Source: Ciceribacter thiooxidans (lineage in GTDB: Bacteria; Pseudomonadota; Alphaproteobacteria; Rhizobiales; Rhizobiaceae). From it: DNA of 64,000 nucleotides. Under the pieces are notes generated by a model. It did no database searches, was not told where the DNA came from, and saw nothing but the letters and a program-made list of their open reading frames with translations. Of this stretch, positions 9,401 through 18,649 are shown in pieces. Position numbers and translations under genes: made by a program. The first letter of the stretch is position 1. Each line of letters opens with the position of its first letter. The DNA lies in assembly GCF_014126615.1 (NCBI RefSeq), contig NZ_CP059897.1, positions 310,001-374,000 of the forward strand. The letters are read 5' to 3'.

Positions 9401-10117
9401 ATGCAGCCGATCATCTCGCTCATCGTATGCCTGACAGCTTTCGTTCTCTTCGGTCCGTCGTCGCACGCGGCCTCGTTACGGGTCGCGCCGGTCATCCTCG
9501 ACATGAAGGTCCCGCAGGCCGCCTCGACCATCCGCATCTGGAACGACGCACCGCGTGCAATCCACGTGCAGGTCCGGGTTTTCCGCTGGGACCAGAGGAA
9601 CGGGGAGGACGTCTATACGCCGACGAACGACGTCGCCGCGAGCCCGCCGATCATCGCCCTCAATCCGGGAGGCGAGAACCTGATCCGCGTCGTCCGCACA
9701 TCCAAGAGAGCGATCGGTAAGGAGGAAAGCTACCGTCTTATCGTCGACGAGCTTCCCGAGCCATCGAGACGGCAGGCGGGCGTGGTGAATCTCGTCGTGC
9801 GGCACTCCATTCCGGTCTTCTTCACGCCGCCCGACTCCTCTCCAGCCACATCGTGGACAATCGAGCGGGGGCGTGGAGGCTATGTCGTGACGGTTCGCAA
9901 CGATGGAACTCAGCGCCTGCGGGTCTCCAACCTCGTCCTGAGTAACAAGGGAAGAACGCTCGCCCGCCGCGGGGGGCTCGTCGGTTACGTGCTCGGAAAG
10001 TCCTCGGTCGCCTGGTTCGTGCCGGCAAAAGGCGCCCCCTCCGGGGGAACCGTGACGATCAGCGCCGACAGCGAAGGAGGACGCCTGAATGCGCAAGCGC
10101 GCATGCGGGGCGGCTAG
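9401..10117 (+). CDS. Periplasmic fimbrial chaperone (PapD-like)
   Basis: 238 residues from ATG 9401, preceded by GGGAGG (9391-9396); the longer reading frame from 9338 lacks a ribosome site and puts residues before the signal peptide (ISLIVCLTAFVLF...SHA). A PapD-like N-terminal immunoglobulin fold is recognisable by LRVAPVILDM, the WNDAPRAIHVQVRVFRW strand, and the conserved IRVVR...ESYRLIVDELPEP block. The chaperone binds unfolded SCPU subunits in the periplasm and delivers them to the usher. Its end overlaps the usher start by 29 bp, so translation is coupled. Confidence 0.9.
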   Translation: MQPIISLIVCLTAFVLFGPSSHAASLRVAPVILDMKVPQAASTIRIWNDAPRAIHVQVRVFRWDQRNGEDVYTPTNDVAASPPIIALNPGGENLIRVVRTSKRAIGKEESYRLIVDELPEPSRRQAGVVNLVVRHSIPVFFTPPDSSPATSWTIERGRGGYVVTVRNDGTQRLRVSNLVLSNKGRTLARRGGLVGYVLGKSSVAWFVPAKGAPSGGTVTISADSEGGRLNAQARMRGG

Positions 10118-12521
10118 CATTCTGTTCTCGCTGTCTGTTTCACTCGCTGTCGACCCCAGCGCCTCCCGGGCGCGTGCCCAGCAGCTGCCACCGGCCGGTG
10201 CCGGTGTCGACGCGGATACGTCGCTTGCGGCACCCCTCGACCTGCAGCTGGAGGTCTTCATCAACGGGCGGTCGACCAGGCTGATCGCGGCATTCACGCG
10301 CGACGGCAATGGAGCACTCGCGATCGCCCCCGACCAGCTTCGCAATGTCGGGATCATCCCGGCAGCTGAAGCCCTCCGTGCTGACGGCCTCGTCGACATC
10401 TCGAAACTGCCTGGAGTCGCCCACCGCTATGATGCGACATTGCAGGCCATCTATTTCGATGTCCAGTTCGACAGCATATCCGCACGCGTCATCGACGCCC
10501 ACAAGCTCACGAGAAGCGACCCGGGGGAGGAGAAGGCGGACAGCAGCTTCGGAGGACTCATCAACTACACAATCTACGGCAATACCGGCGGAGGGGATGC
10601 CGGGAAGATCTGGGATTTCCAGGGCCTTTCCGGCTGGTTCGAGGGGCGCGTCTTCAGCCCTTACGGGGTGTTGTCGAGCTCGCAGCTGCTGAGCACCTCG
10701 ACGGACGATCGCTACGATTCCACGCGCCTGGAAACGAGCTGGTCCTATTCGGACCCCGACACGATGATGACCTATCAGGTCGGCGATCTCATCACCGGCG
10801 GACTCGGCTGGACGCGTCCGATCCGCATGGGCGGTGTCCAGGTAAAGCGCAATTTCGGGCTGCGGCCGGACCTCGTGACGATGCCGCTGCCGCAACTCTC
10901 GGGATCGGCCGCCGTCCCCTCGACGGTCGACGTCTACATCGACAACGCACGCCGCCTCAGCGAAACCGTTCCGGAAGGGCCCTTCGAAATCATCAATCTG
11001 CCGGTCGTCACCGGCGCCGGCATGGCACGTGTCGTGGTACGCGATGCGCTCGGGCGAGAGACGACGTCCGACACGCCGTTCTTTGCGTCCTCCAACCTGC
11101 TCGCAACGGGGCTGGCGGACTACTCGCTGGAGTCCGGCTATGCGCGGCGTTTCTACGGAACGGAATCCAATGACTACAGCAGCGATCTCGTGGGGTCGGG
11201 CACGTTGCGCTACGGCGTCGACGACTGGCTGACGGTCGAGGCCCACGCAGAGGGTGGCGGAGGGCTCCTGAACGGCGGCGGCGGCGCTGCGTTCGGGCTG
11301 GGCTCCTACGGCGTCGCCTCGCTTGCCGGGTCCGCCAGCAGCTATCGGGACAGGGCAGGCTTCCAGCTCGCCGGAAGCGTCGAGATGGAATTCGGAGACT
11401 GGCGTCTCTACGCCCGCAGCCAGCACACGTTCGGCGACTACGACGACATCGCCGCGATCACCTTCGATCCGGCGACGCCGGAGGAGAGATTTCGATCCTC
11501 GCCGCCCCGCGCACTCGACCAGATCGCTCTCTCCTTTCCCCTGAGCTTCGACCCCTCGACGCTCAATCTGAGCTTCACCAATGTGGAAACCGTCGACGGA
11601 GACCGCTCGAAGCTGGTCGGCTTCTCCTACAGCCGGCAGATCAACAATCGCGTCTCGTTCTTCGCGAGCGGCTTCACCGATCTTGCGGATCGCGGTTCCT
11701 TCGGCCTGTTCGCCGGCCTGTCGGTGCAACTCGGCAAGGACATCTACGGCACGACGAGTGTCTCCTCGGGTTCGGACGAGACCGCCTTCACAGCCGACAT
11801 CGCAAAGTCCGCCGGCACCGAGAGCGGCAGTATCGGCTGGCGCCTGCGCAATTCGGAAGGAACGCGGACGCACCGCTCCGCCACCGTCACCTATCGCACG
11901 GAGACCGCCCGTCTCGAAGCGGGGGCCAGCCAGCACGGCGAACACATGCAGGCAACAGGGCAGGTCGAAGGAGCCGTCGTCTTCGCAGGTGGCGACGTTT
12001 TCCTCTCCAACAGGATCGACGACGCGTTTGCCGTCGTCGATACGGGCGCTCCGGGTGTCGATGTCCTCTACGAGAACAGGCCGGCCGGGCGAAGCAACGG
12101 CCGGGGAAAGCTTCTGTTGCCGAATCTGCGCTCCTACGAGCCGAACCGTGTGACGATCGATCCCACCAATCTGCCGGTCGACGCTGTGGTCGCCGAGACG
12201 AAAAGCACGACGGTCCCGGCAGACCGCAGCGGGACCGTAATCCGTTTCAACGTCGAGACCCAGGCGGCCGCAGCCCTCGTCACGCTACGCGATGAAGGCG
12301 GCTCCTATGTCGAGATCGGCTCCACGGGCCGTGTCGAGGACAGCGGCGAGGAATTCTTCGTCGGCTATGACGGGCAGGCCTTCCTGACGCATCTGAAGGC
12401 TCGAAATCGCGTCACGCTCGAACGGCCGCAGGGCGGTCACTGTATCGCCGAATTCGGCTTCCGCCCCAGGGCCGGGGAGCAGGTCACCATTCCCGACGTC
12501 GTCTGTCGGGCAACCCAATGA
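10089..12521 (+). CDS. Outer-membrane fimbrial usher (FimD/PapC-like, sigma-fimbriae type)
   Basis: 810 residues, close to the usual size. GGAGG at 10076-10080 sits inside the chaperone gene. An N-terminal export signal (ILFSLSVSLA...RARAQ) is followed by the N-terminal chaperone-binding domain (LDLQLEVFINGRSTRLI), a long beta-barrel region with many alternating strands, the plug region with VDVYIDNARRLSETVPEGPF, and C-terminal plug-like domains (RSGTVIRFNVETQ). It forms the pore through which SCPU subunits are assembled. The stop overlaps the next start by ATGA. Confidence 0.92.
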   Translation: MRKRACGAASILFSLSVSLAVDPSASRARAQQLPPAGAGVDADTSLAAPLDLQLEVFINGRSTRLIAAFTRDGNGALAIAPDQLRNVGIIPAAEALRADGLVDISKLPGVAHRYDATLQAIYFDVQFDSISARVIDAHKLTRSDPGEEKADSSFGGLINYTIYGNTGGGDAGKIWDFQGLSGWFEGRVFSPYGVLSSSQLLSTSTDDRYDSTRLETSWSYSDPDTMMTYQVGDLITGGLGWTRPIRMGGVQVKRNFGLRPDLVTMPLPQLSGSAAVPSTVDVYIDNARRLSETVPEGPFEIINLPVVTGAGMARVVVRDALGRETTSDTPFFASSNLLATGLADYSLESGYARRFYGTESNDYSSDLVGSGTLRYGVDDWLTVEAHAEGGGGLLNGGGGAAFGLGSYGVASLAGSASSYRDRAGFQLAGSVEMEFGDWRLYARSQHTFGDYDDIAAITFDPATPEERFRSSPPRALDQIALSFPLSFDPSTLNLSFTNVETVDGDRSKLVGFSYSRQINNRVSFFASGFTDLADRGSFGLFAGLSVQLGKDIYGTTSVSSGSDETAFTADIAKSAGTESGSIGWRLRNSEGTRTHRSATVTYRTETARLEAGASQHGEHMQATGQVEGAVVFAGGDVFLSNRIDDAFAVVDTGAPGVDVLYENRPAGRSNGRGKLLLPNLRSYEPNRVTIDPTNLPVDAVVAETKSTTVPADRSGTVIRFNVETQAAAALVTLRDEGGSYVEIGSTGRVEDSGEEFFVGYDGQAFLTHLKARNRVTLERPQGGHCIAEFGFRPRAGEQVTIPDVVCRATQ

Positions 12522-13479
12522 GGTTCGGGATGTCGCTACGTGCTCCGGTTCTCGCATGCCTGCTCTCGACGGCGTCCTTCCCGGCCCTGGCGCAGACCTG
12601 CTCGTTCTCCGTCTCCGACGTGAACTTCGGGAGTGTCGATTCCCTGTCGGGAGCGGCCGCCGATTCCAGCGGTACGGTCACAGCAAGCTGCTTCAGCGGC
12701 ATTCTGACAAACGTCCGGGTCTGCCTGAACATCAATGCCGGATCAGGCGGTTCGACATCCGGCACGCGTCATATGCTGAACACCGCACTCGATCAGCTCG
12801 ACTACAATCTCTACAGCGACGCCGCCCGAACCACCCCCTGGGGTTCGCGGGAGATGCCGAGCCTCGGCTCGCCCGTCGCGATCGATTTCACTCAGCTCCT
12901 CGGTACCGTCGAGCTGACCAGGACCATCTATGGACGCGTGCTGGCGAACCAGCAGACGGCTCCGACCGGCACCTACACCTCCACGTTTTCCGGCGCCGAA
13001 GTCAGCTTCAACTACGCCACCTATCTCATCATCGGCAGTCCGCCCGATTGCTCGACCGTGACCGGCAACACGACAAGGCCGAGCTTTACGGCGCAGGCGA
13101 TGGTCAACCCGAACTGTCTGGTCAGCGCTGAGGACATTGACTTCGGAAGCCAGGGTGTCCTCGACACGGCAGTGGACGCCAGCGGCAATGTCGCGGCAAC
13201 CTGTACCACCGGCACCGCCTACACGATTTCGCTCGACAACGGCCTGACCGGCACCGGACCGACGGCACGCCGGATGACACTTTCCGGCGCATACGTCACT
13301 TATGGCCTCTACAAGGATGCGGCGCGGTCGCAGCCCTGGGGCAGTTCGGGGGTGATCTCGTGACGGGTACGGGGACCGGTCTTACGGAAAACGTCAGCGT
13401 CTACGGCCGAGTGCCCGCCCAGAGCACGCCGGCACCTGGTACCTATACGGATACCATCGTCGTCACCGTAACCTATTGA
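12518..13479 (+). pseudogene. Two-domain SCPU protein (fibre tip candidate) with a one-base frameshift
   Basis: The start overlaps the usher stop (ATGA at 12518) and is followed by a signal peptide (LACLLSTASFPALAQ). It carries two tandem SCPU domains: residues about 24-170, then a second beginning at NCLVSAEDIDFGSQG. In the original frame translation stops at 13363 (GSSGVIS). In the -1 frame the missing end continues perfectly as VTGTGTG...VYGRVPAQSTPA...DTIVVTVTY to a stop at 13479, closely matching the first operon gene. The switch point is a run of five G (13348-13352); one more G would restore a 321-residue protein. It is either a true mutation, slippage-dependent expression at the G run, or a sequencing error. 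In related operons the last long SCPU gene encodes the putative tip adhesin. Confidence 0.82.
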
Positions 13480-13822
13480 TCACCGACATAGCGGCCGGTC
13501 GCCCTCGTCTCCAGGGTGCTCGCTTGTCGAGCCAGTATTCAGAATGGCCGCAAGCCAGCAAAGGTCATGGGAGAGCCGAGCCATTTTACGATCTGTCGCT
13601 GCGTCGCGATCCCGGACTATCTCCGCAGCGTGAGACAGGCGGCAAGACTGTGAACCGTGCCTATGCGAGGGGCATCGAACAGCCGAATGCGCCACCGACC
13701 CCCTTCACACCGCGGCAAGCAAGAAGCTCCGCCACATGTTTTCCTGATCGGCGTGTAAGAAACGCCGACCTCTCACGACAAACCTGTCAGATGCAACGAC
13801 CATCTTGGGAGAGAATTAGGTC
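13480..13822. other. Non-coding stretch before the sigma-factor operon
   Basis: About 340 bp between the fimbrial operon and the next gene. Short open frames on both strands have no recognisable similarity or ribosome site. It should hold the promoter of the nine-gene operon downstream, but no convincing ECF or sigma-70 motif is visible. Confidence 0.5.
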
Positions 13823-14275
13823 ATGAGCAGACAGGTATTGCTGGCGAGGCCCCACCCCTTCATTGTCAGCGAAATGAAGCCCTGGCTGGAACAGGGCGGG
13901 TATTCGGTCCAGCGGCCCGACAACGTTAGTGATCTTGCCAGCCATGCGCGCGCCAGTGTCGGGGCAGTCATTTCGCTCGCCGTTTCATCATCGATCACCG
14001 CTGGCGCAGCGGACGTTCTCAAGATTGTCAGGCAGGCAAATCCGTCCCTGCCGATCCTGTTTGCAGCGCTCCGGCCCTATGCGCAGATCAGGCCGGAGAT
14101 AGAACGCCTGCTTCAGGGCCTCGGCATCGCGGGAACCGTTGCCGGCACGGATCAGGGCGCTGGTTCGCCCTTCCTTGGTGGCGGCAGGACATTCCTCTAC
14201 GTGTCGAAAGATGATCTCTCCGACGCCGCACGAAGCAGCAAGGCGCGGACGCTCCTTGTAAAGCATTTTGTCTGA
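13823..14275 (+). CDS. Receiver-like protein lacking the phospho-acceptor Asp (unknown function)
   Basis: 150 residues, preceded by GGGAGAG. The alternating strand/helix pattern (QVLLARPHPFIVSEMKPWLEQGGYSV, then AVISLAVSSS, then PSLPILFAALRPYAQIRPEIERLLQ) resembles a CheY-like receiver or small Rossmann fold. The strand where the phosphorylated Asp should sit reads VISLAVSSS, with no acidic residue. The gene starts the long operon and is only 5 bp from the flavoprotein gene, so it may be a signalling or partner protein for the sigma factor. The function is not recognised. Confidence 0.65.
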   Translation: MSRQVLLARPHPFIVSEMKPWLEQGGYSVQRPDNVSDLASHARASVGAVISLAVSSSITAGAADVLKIVRQANPSLPILFAALRPYAQIRPEIERLLQGLGIAGTVAGTDQGAGSPFLGGGRTFLYVSKDDLSDAARSSKARTLLVKHFV

Positions 14276-14280
14276 CCGCC

Positions 14281-15621
14281 ATGCGTTTGGTTCTTGTCGG
14301 CGGCGGCCACGCCCATCTGATCGTGCTAGAGGCCCTGGCGGAGCGGCGCGACGCCACGCTCGACGTTACGCTGGTGACGCCGTCTCGGTGGCAATACTAT
14401 TCGGGCATGCTTCCCGGCTGGATCATGGGTCGCTACGGCGAAGACGATTGCCGTGTGGACCTCCATCCTCTGGCATCCCGGGCCGGTGCAAACCTGGTTC
14501 TCGGCCGTGTCGTCGCCATGAATGCCGACCGCAACCTTCTGTGTCTGCAGGATGGCCGGCATCTCGAATACGATCTGCTGTCGCTCGATACCGGCAGTGA
14601 AACCAATGTCGAATGGCTGGCGAGCCTGTCGGAACGCCTGCTGACCGTCAAGCCGGTCGAGCAGTTCTTTGCCCTGTGGCAGGAGGTCGTCAATCCGCTC
14701 ACGGCGCGCCCGTGTCCGAGCATCGTCGTCGTTGGAGGCGGAGCGGCCGGGGCCGAATTGTCGATCGCCGTGAAGTCAGCTCTGTCGGCGGCCGATGGGA
14801 AATGCTCGGTCACCTTGGTCGCGGGCAATTCCGGATTGCTTTCCGGCCACAATCCCGTGGTCCGGCGACGCATGCAGTCGGCGCTCGATGCCGCCGGGAT
14901 CCGGGTCCTGCGCGAGCGCGCCGCAGGGGTCGAGGACGGCGTCCTCCTACCGGGCGGAGAACTCGTCAAGGCGGATTTGGTGATCGCCGCGACCGGAGCT
15001 CGTCCCTCGGCGTTTCTGGCCCAGTCGCGGCTTGCTCTCAGCGACGACGGCTTTGTCGCCGTCGACAGCTTCCACAGAAGCCTGTCGCATCCGAATGTCT
15101 TTGCGGCAGGAGACGTGTCGACCCGTCTGGACGGCGCCACGACCAGGTCCGGTGTGCATGCAGTGCGGGCGGGACCGATATTGGCGCACAACCTGATCGC
15201 CGCGACCAGGAGCCTCCCGCTTAGACCCTACAGGCCCAGAAGACGGTCGCTCTATCTTATTGTCTCAGGACCGGACAAGGCGATCGTCTCCTGGGGAGAC
15301 CTGGGGGCTGCCGGGCGATGGGCGCGGCTCTGGAAAGACCGTATCGACCGCAATTTCATCAAGCGTTTTCACCGAGGTGAACGAGACAGGGTCTCGAGGA
15401 TGCAGGAATTCTTTGCCGTGGCCCTGCAGCGTTCCATCGTGGCGAGTGCGCTCCGGATCTCCCTTTTTGTCGGCACGGTCCTCAATCTCATCAACCAGGG
15501 AGGAGCCGTATTGTCCGGAGATGCCCCATCCTGGCCGCACATAGTCTTGAACTACGCCGTGCCGTATTGTGTAGCAACGTACAGCGCAGTGCTTATCGAG
15601 ATGAAGCGCATGGGGGAATAA
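14281..15621 (+). CDS. FAD-dependent NADH-dehydrogenase-like oxidoreductase with C-terminal NrtS-like membrane segment
   Basis: 446 residues. The first dinucleotide-binding motif is VGGGHAHL (residues 5-12) and the second VVVGGGAAGAEL (about 151). FPS...AAGDVS near residue 280 is the second FAD contact. This is the branch of pyridine-nucleotide-disulfide oxidoreductases related to type II NADH dehydrogenases and to the flavoprotein domain fused to SelD. Residues about 385-446 carry two hydrophobic segments (ALRISLFVGTVLNLINQGG; IVLNYAVPYCVATYSAVL) resembling the small NrtS membrane family. It probably passes electrons to a membrane acceptor such as quinone. The stop overlaps the sigma-factor start by one base (TAATG). 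Confidence 0.8.
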   Translation: MRLVLVGGGHAHLIVLEALAERRDATLDVTLVTPSRWQYYSGMLPGWIMGRYGEDDCRVDLHPLASRAGANLVLGRVVAMNADRNLLCLQDGRHLEYDLLSLDTGSETNVEWLASLSERLLTVKPVEQFFALWQEVVNPLTARPCPSIVVVGGGAAGAELSIAVKSALSAADGKCSVTLVAGNSGLLSGHNPVVRRRMQSALDAAGIRVLRERAAGVEDGVLLPGGELVKADLVIAATGARPSAFLAQSRLALSDDGFVAVDSFHRSLSHPNVFAAGDVSTRLDGATTRSGVHAVRAGPILAHNLIAATRSLPLRPYRPRRRSLYLIVSGPDKAIVSWGDLGAAGRWARLWKDRIDRNFIKRFHRGERDRVSRMQEFFAVALQRSIVASALRISLFVGTVLNLINQGGAVLSGDAPSWPHIVLNYAVPYCVATYSAVLIEMKRMGE

Positions 15622-16217
15622 TGAATTTGGCTGCCGTTACTCTCAACGACCCTGCGTTTCTCACGGATCTTCGGGCCCAGATGCTGAAGTTCGCGACCCT
15701 GCAGCTTTCGGATCCGATCGCCGCGGAAGATGCCGTTCAGGAGGCACTCACCGGCGCTCTGCGCAATGCCACGTCCTTCGGCGGTCGCTCCGCCCTACGA
15801 ACCTGGGTTTTCGCGATCCTGAAGAACAAGATCGTCGACATGATCCGGCAACGTCAACGACGCGCCGAAATCCAGCCGATCCTGGACGCCGAATCCGACG
15901 ACGAAGAGACAACGGAACTCTTTGATCGCCGAGGCGTGTGGCGACCGGAGAACCGGCCGACGGATTGGGGAAACCCGGAAGACGACCTGCTCGGCAAGGA
16001 ATTCTGGCGCGTATTCGACGCCTGCCTCAATCACCTGCCCGCGCAACAGGGGCGGGTCTTCATGATGCGCGAATTCCTCGACATGGCGACGACGGAAATA
16101 TGCGCCGAAGCCGACATCACGATCTCGAACCTCAACGTCCTGCTTCACAGGGCGAGGCTCCGCCTGCGCGGCTGCCTCGAAAACCACTGGTTCGCAAAGG
16201 AAGCCGCTGAATGCTGA
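15621..16217 (+). CDS. ECF-type RNA polymerase sigma factor
   Basis: 198 residues from ATG 15621, overlapping the previous stop; GGGGGA just upstream serves as ribosome site. Region 2 is clear (DPIAAEDAVQEALTGAL, then RTWVFAILKNKIVDMIRQRQR), followed by a roughly 45-residue acidic linker and region 4 (LNHLPAQQGRVFMMREFLDMATTEICAEADITISNLNVLLHRARLRLRGCL). It directs core polymerase to a small regulon, probably including this operon. The partner anti-sigma overlaps its 3' end. The two flavoproteins nearby suggest a redox or oxidative signal; that part is inference. Confidence 0.9.
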   Translation: MNLAAVTLNDPAFLTDLRAQMLKFATLQLSDPIAAEDAVQEALTGALRNATSFGGRSALRTWVFAILKNKIVDMIRQRQRRAEIQPILDAESDDEETTELFDRRGVWRPENRPTDWGNPEDDLLGKEFWRVFDACLNHLPAQQGRVFMMREFLDMATTEICAEADITISNLNVLLHRARLRLRGCLENHWFAKEAAEC

Positions 16218-16417
16218 ACTGTCGGAAGGCAACCGGGCTCGCCTCGCAGGCGATGGACCGAAAACTGACGATGATGGAGCGTCTCAAGCTGAAGGCACAC
16301 ATTGCGATGTGCTCCGGCTGTCGCAATTTCACGTCTCAGGTTCGCGACCTGCGGCAAATGTCCCGCCTTTATTGCTCCGGAGCGCGGCAGGACGAAAGCC
16401 CGAAAAAGCCAGACTGA
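16211..16417 (+). CDS. Small zinc-finger anti-sigma factor (zf-HC2 type)
   Basis: 68 residues overlapping the sigma gene by 7 bp. It shows C-x(n)-S followed by HIAMCSGC, the H-x3-C-x2-C core of ZAS/zf-HC2 anti-sigma domains that bind zinc and clamp ECF sigma factors. There is no membrane segment, so it would be a cytoplasmic, thiol-responsive type of anti-sigma. Size, overlap and motif agree. Confidence 0.85.
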   Translation: MLNCRKATGLASQAMDRKLTMMERLKLKAHIAMCSGCRNFTSQVRDLRQMSRLYCSGARQDESPKKPD

Positions 16418-16462
16418 GTTCGGCCGGCTGTAAGATTTGGCAAAGTTTCACGACGAAAGGGC

Positions 16463-18649
16463 ATGAAAGCTCTTTCTCCGGGGTGGAACTTGAAACGCGC
16501 AATTGCTCTCGCTCTCATCGGAATGGTCACGGTCATCTTCTACATATACGGCAGCGAGCGAATTCCCTCCTTGCCCGAGCTGAAGGCGAATCTGGCCTTC
16601 CTCACCGCGGCCGTCGAAGACAGGCCGCCGACCTCGGCCCTTCTGTACTTCGGTACTTATGTCGCCATTGCGGCGTTTTCGATCCCCGCCGGCGCGTTGA
16701 TGACCTTGGCCGGCGGTGCGCTTTTCGGCTTCTGGGGCGGTCTGCTGATCGTCTCTTTTGCCTCGAGTCTCGGCGCACTCCTCGCCTTTCTTGTGTCGAG
16801 GCTCCTTCTCCACGACGCCGTGCAGCGACGATACGGTTCCCGTCTTGCACGGTTCAACGATGGCCTCGAAAAGGACGGCGCATTCTACCTGTTCACGCTG
16901 CGCCTCATTCCGGTGTTCCCCTTCTTCGTCATGAACCTGGTCATGGGCCTCACCCCGGTTCGTGCCCGGACCTTCTACTGGGTCAGCCAACTGGGCATGC
17001 TGCCGGCGACCGCCGTGTATGTGAACGCGGGGACGCAACTGGCGCAACTCGACGATGCTGGTGATGTCCTGTCGCCGCGCATCCTCGCCTCGTTCGCCCT
17101 GATCGGCATCTTTCCCTGGATCGCCAGGCGGACGCTCGCCTTCTGGAAGCAGCGCAAGGTCTATCGCCGGTGGCGTAGACCGGTGAGCTTCGATCGCAAT
17201 CTGGTCGTCATCGGCGCCGGCGCCGCGGGCCTCGTCAGCGCCTATATCGCCGCGGCCGTCAAGGCCAAGGTCACGCTCGTCGAAGCCCACAAGATGGGCG
17301 GCGACTGCCTGAACTACGGCTGCGTGCCGAGCAAAGCCCTGATCAGGAGCGCCAAGCTCGCCCATCAGATGCGCAACGCCGATCGATATGGTCTGCTCGC
17401 CGCCGAACCGGCCTTTTCCTTCCGGCGCGTCATGCAGCGAATTCACGATGTCATCGCGGAAGTCGCACCCCACGACAGCGTCGAGCGGTATGAAGGGCTC
17501 GGCGTCGAGGTGCTGCAAGGTCACGCGCGTATCAAGGATCCGTGGACCGTCGAAATCACGCTACCGGACGGAAATATCCGGGCGCTCACGACACGCGCCA
17601 TCATCATCGCAACCGGCGCCAGTCCGTTCGTCCCGCCGCTCCCGGGAATCGACGACGTCAGCTACCTGACCTCCGATACCTTGTGGAAACGATTTTCCGG
17701 TCTGGACGCCCCGCCCAAACGCCTGGTGGTCCTGGGCGGAGGCCCGATCGGCTGCGAGCTCGCCCAGAGCTTCGCCCGGCTCGGGTCCAGCGTGACACAA
17801 ATCGAAATGGCGCCGAGATTGCTCGTCCGCGAGGACAGCGACGTATCGGACTATGCACGCGAGGCGCTGCAGGCCGACGGCGTTCATGTTCTCACGGGGC
17901 ACAAGGCGCTTTCCTGCGAAGTCCATGGCGGCGAAAAGGCAATCATCGTCGAGAAGGATGGCGTGCGGCAGCGGATCGCATTCGATGAACTGATCTGCGC
18001 GGTCGGCAGATCGCCGCGCCTGAAAGGCTTCGGCCTGGAGGAACTGGGAATACCGGTCGGGCGCACCGTCGAGACAAATGCCTATCTCGAAACGATCTAC
18101 CCCAACATCCTGGCCGCCGGCGATGTCGCAGGACCCTATCAGTTCACGCATACCGCAGGACACCAGGCCTGGTTTGCCGCGGTCAACGCGCTGTTTGGGA
18201 CGTTCAGGAAATTCAAGGCCGACTACCGGGTCATTCCATGGACGACCTTCATCGATCCGGAAGTGGCGCGCGTTGGTCTGAACGAGCAGGAAGCCCGCGA
18301 ACAGGGCATTCCTTTCGAGGTGACACGTTACGGTATCGATGACCTCGATCGGGCGATCGCCGATGGAACGGCGCGCGGCTTCGTCAAGGTGCTGACGGTT
18401 CCCGGCAAGGACACTGTGCTCGGGGTGACCATCGTCGGCGAACATGCCGGCGATCTTCTCGCCGAGTTCGTGCTGGCGATGAAGCACGGGCTCGGCCTCA
18501 ACAAGATCCTGTCCACGATCCATACCTACCCGACGCTGGCCGAGGCCAACAAACATGTCGCAGGCGAATGGCGACGAGCGCATGTCTCACCCAGGGTGCA
18601 GTCGTTTCTGGAAGGCTTCCACCGGTACATGCGTGGAGAGCGGGCATGA
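16463..18649 (+). CDS. DedA/TVP38-like membrane domain fused to mercuric-reductase-like flavoprotein
   Basis: 728 residues. Residues 1-230 form a TVP38/TMEM64 (SNARE-associated, DedA-like) domain with several membrane segments and the signature GALMTLAGGALFGFWGG plus LRLIPVFPFFVMNLVMG. From residue 246 (LVVIGAGAAGLVSAY) it is a class I pyridine-nucleotide-disulfide oxidoreductase with the redox pair CLNYGC (Cys282 and Cys287), second GGGPIGCE motif, AAGDVAGPYQF and C-terminal HTYPTLAEA. It lacks the N-terminal metal-binding domain and the C-terminal Cys pair of true mercuric reductase. Probably a membrane-tethered disulfide or quinone reductase using NAD(P)H; substrate unknown. ATGA overlap with the next gene. 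Confidence 0.87.
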   Translation: MKALSPGWNLKRAIALALIGMVTVIFYIYGSERIPSLPELKANLAFLTAAVEDRPPTSALLYFGTYVAIAAFSIPAGALMTLAGGALFGFWGGLLIVSFASSLGALLAFLVSRLLLHDAVQRRYGSRLARFNDGLEKDGAFYLFTLRLIPVFPFFVMNLVMGLTPVRARTFYWVSQLGMLPATAVYVNAGTQLAQLDDAGDVLSPRILASFALIGIFPWIARRTLAFWKQRKVYRRWRRPVSFDRNLVVIGAGAAGLVSAYIAAAVKAKVTLVEAHKMGGDCLNYGCVPSKALIRSAKLAHQMRNADRYGLLAAEPAFSFRRVMQRIHDVIAEVAPHDSVERYEGLGVEVLQGHARIKDPWTVEITLPDGNIRALTTRAIIIATGASPFVPPLPGIDDVSYLTSDTLWKRFSGLDAPPKRLVVLGGGPIGCELAQSFARLGSSVTQIEMAPRLLVREDSDVSDYAREALQADGVHVLTGHKALSCEVHGGEKAIIVEKDGVRQRIAFDELICAVGRSPRLKGFGLEELGIPVGRTVETNAYLETIYPNILAAGDVAGPYQFTHTAGHQAWFAAVNALFGTFRKFKADYRVIPWTTFIDPEVARVGLNEQEAREQGIPFEVTRYGIDDLDRAIADGTARGFVKVLTVPGKDTVLGVTIVGEHAGDLLAEFVLAMKHGLGLNKILSTIHTYPTLAEANKHVAGEWRRAHVSPRVQSFLEGFHRYMRGERA

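Noticed and set aside
10140..11945. 601-residue open frame on the reverse strand
   Set aside because: Shadow of the usher gene, with no recognisable motif.
13476..13826. 116-residue open frame between the fimbrial and sigma operons
   Set aside because: No ribosome site, no similarity, unusual composition.
16463..18649. True mercuric reductase
   Set aside because: Lacks the N-terminal metal-binding domain and the C-terminal Cys pair, and no mer genes are nearby.
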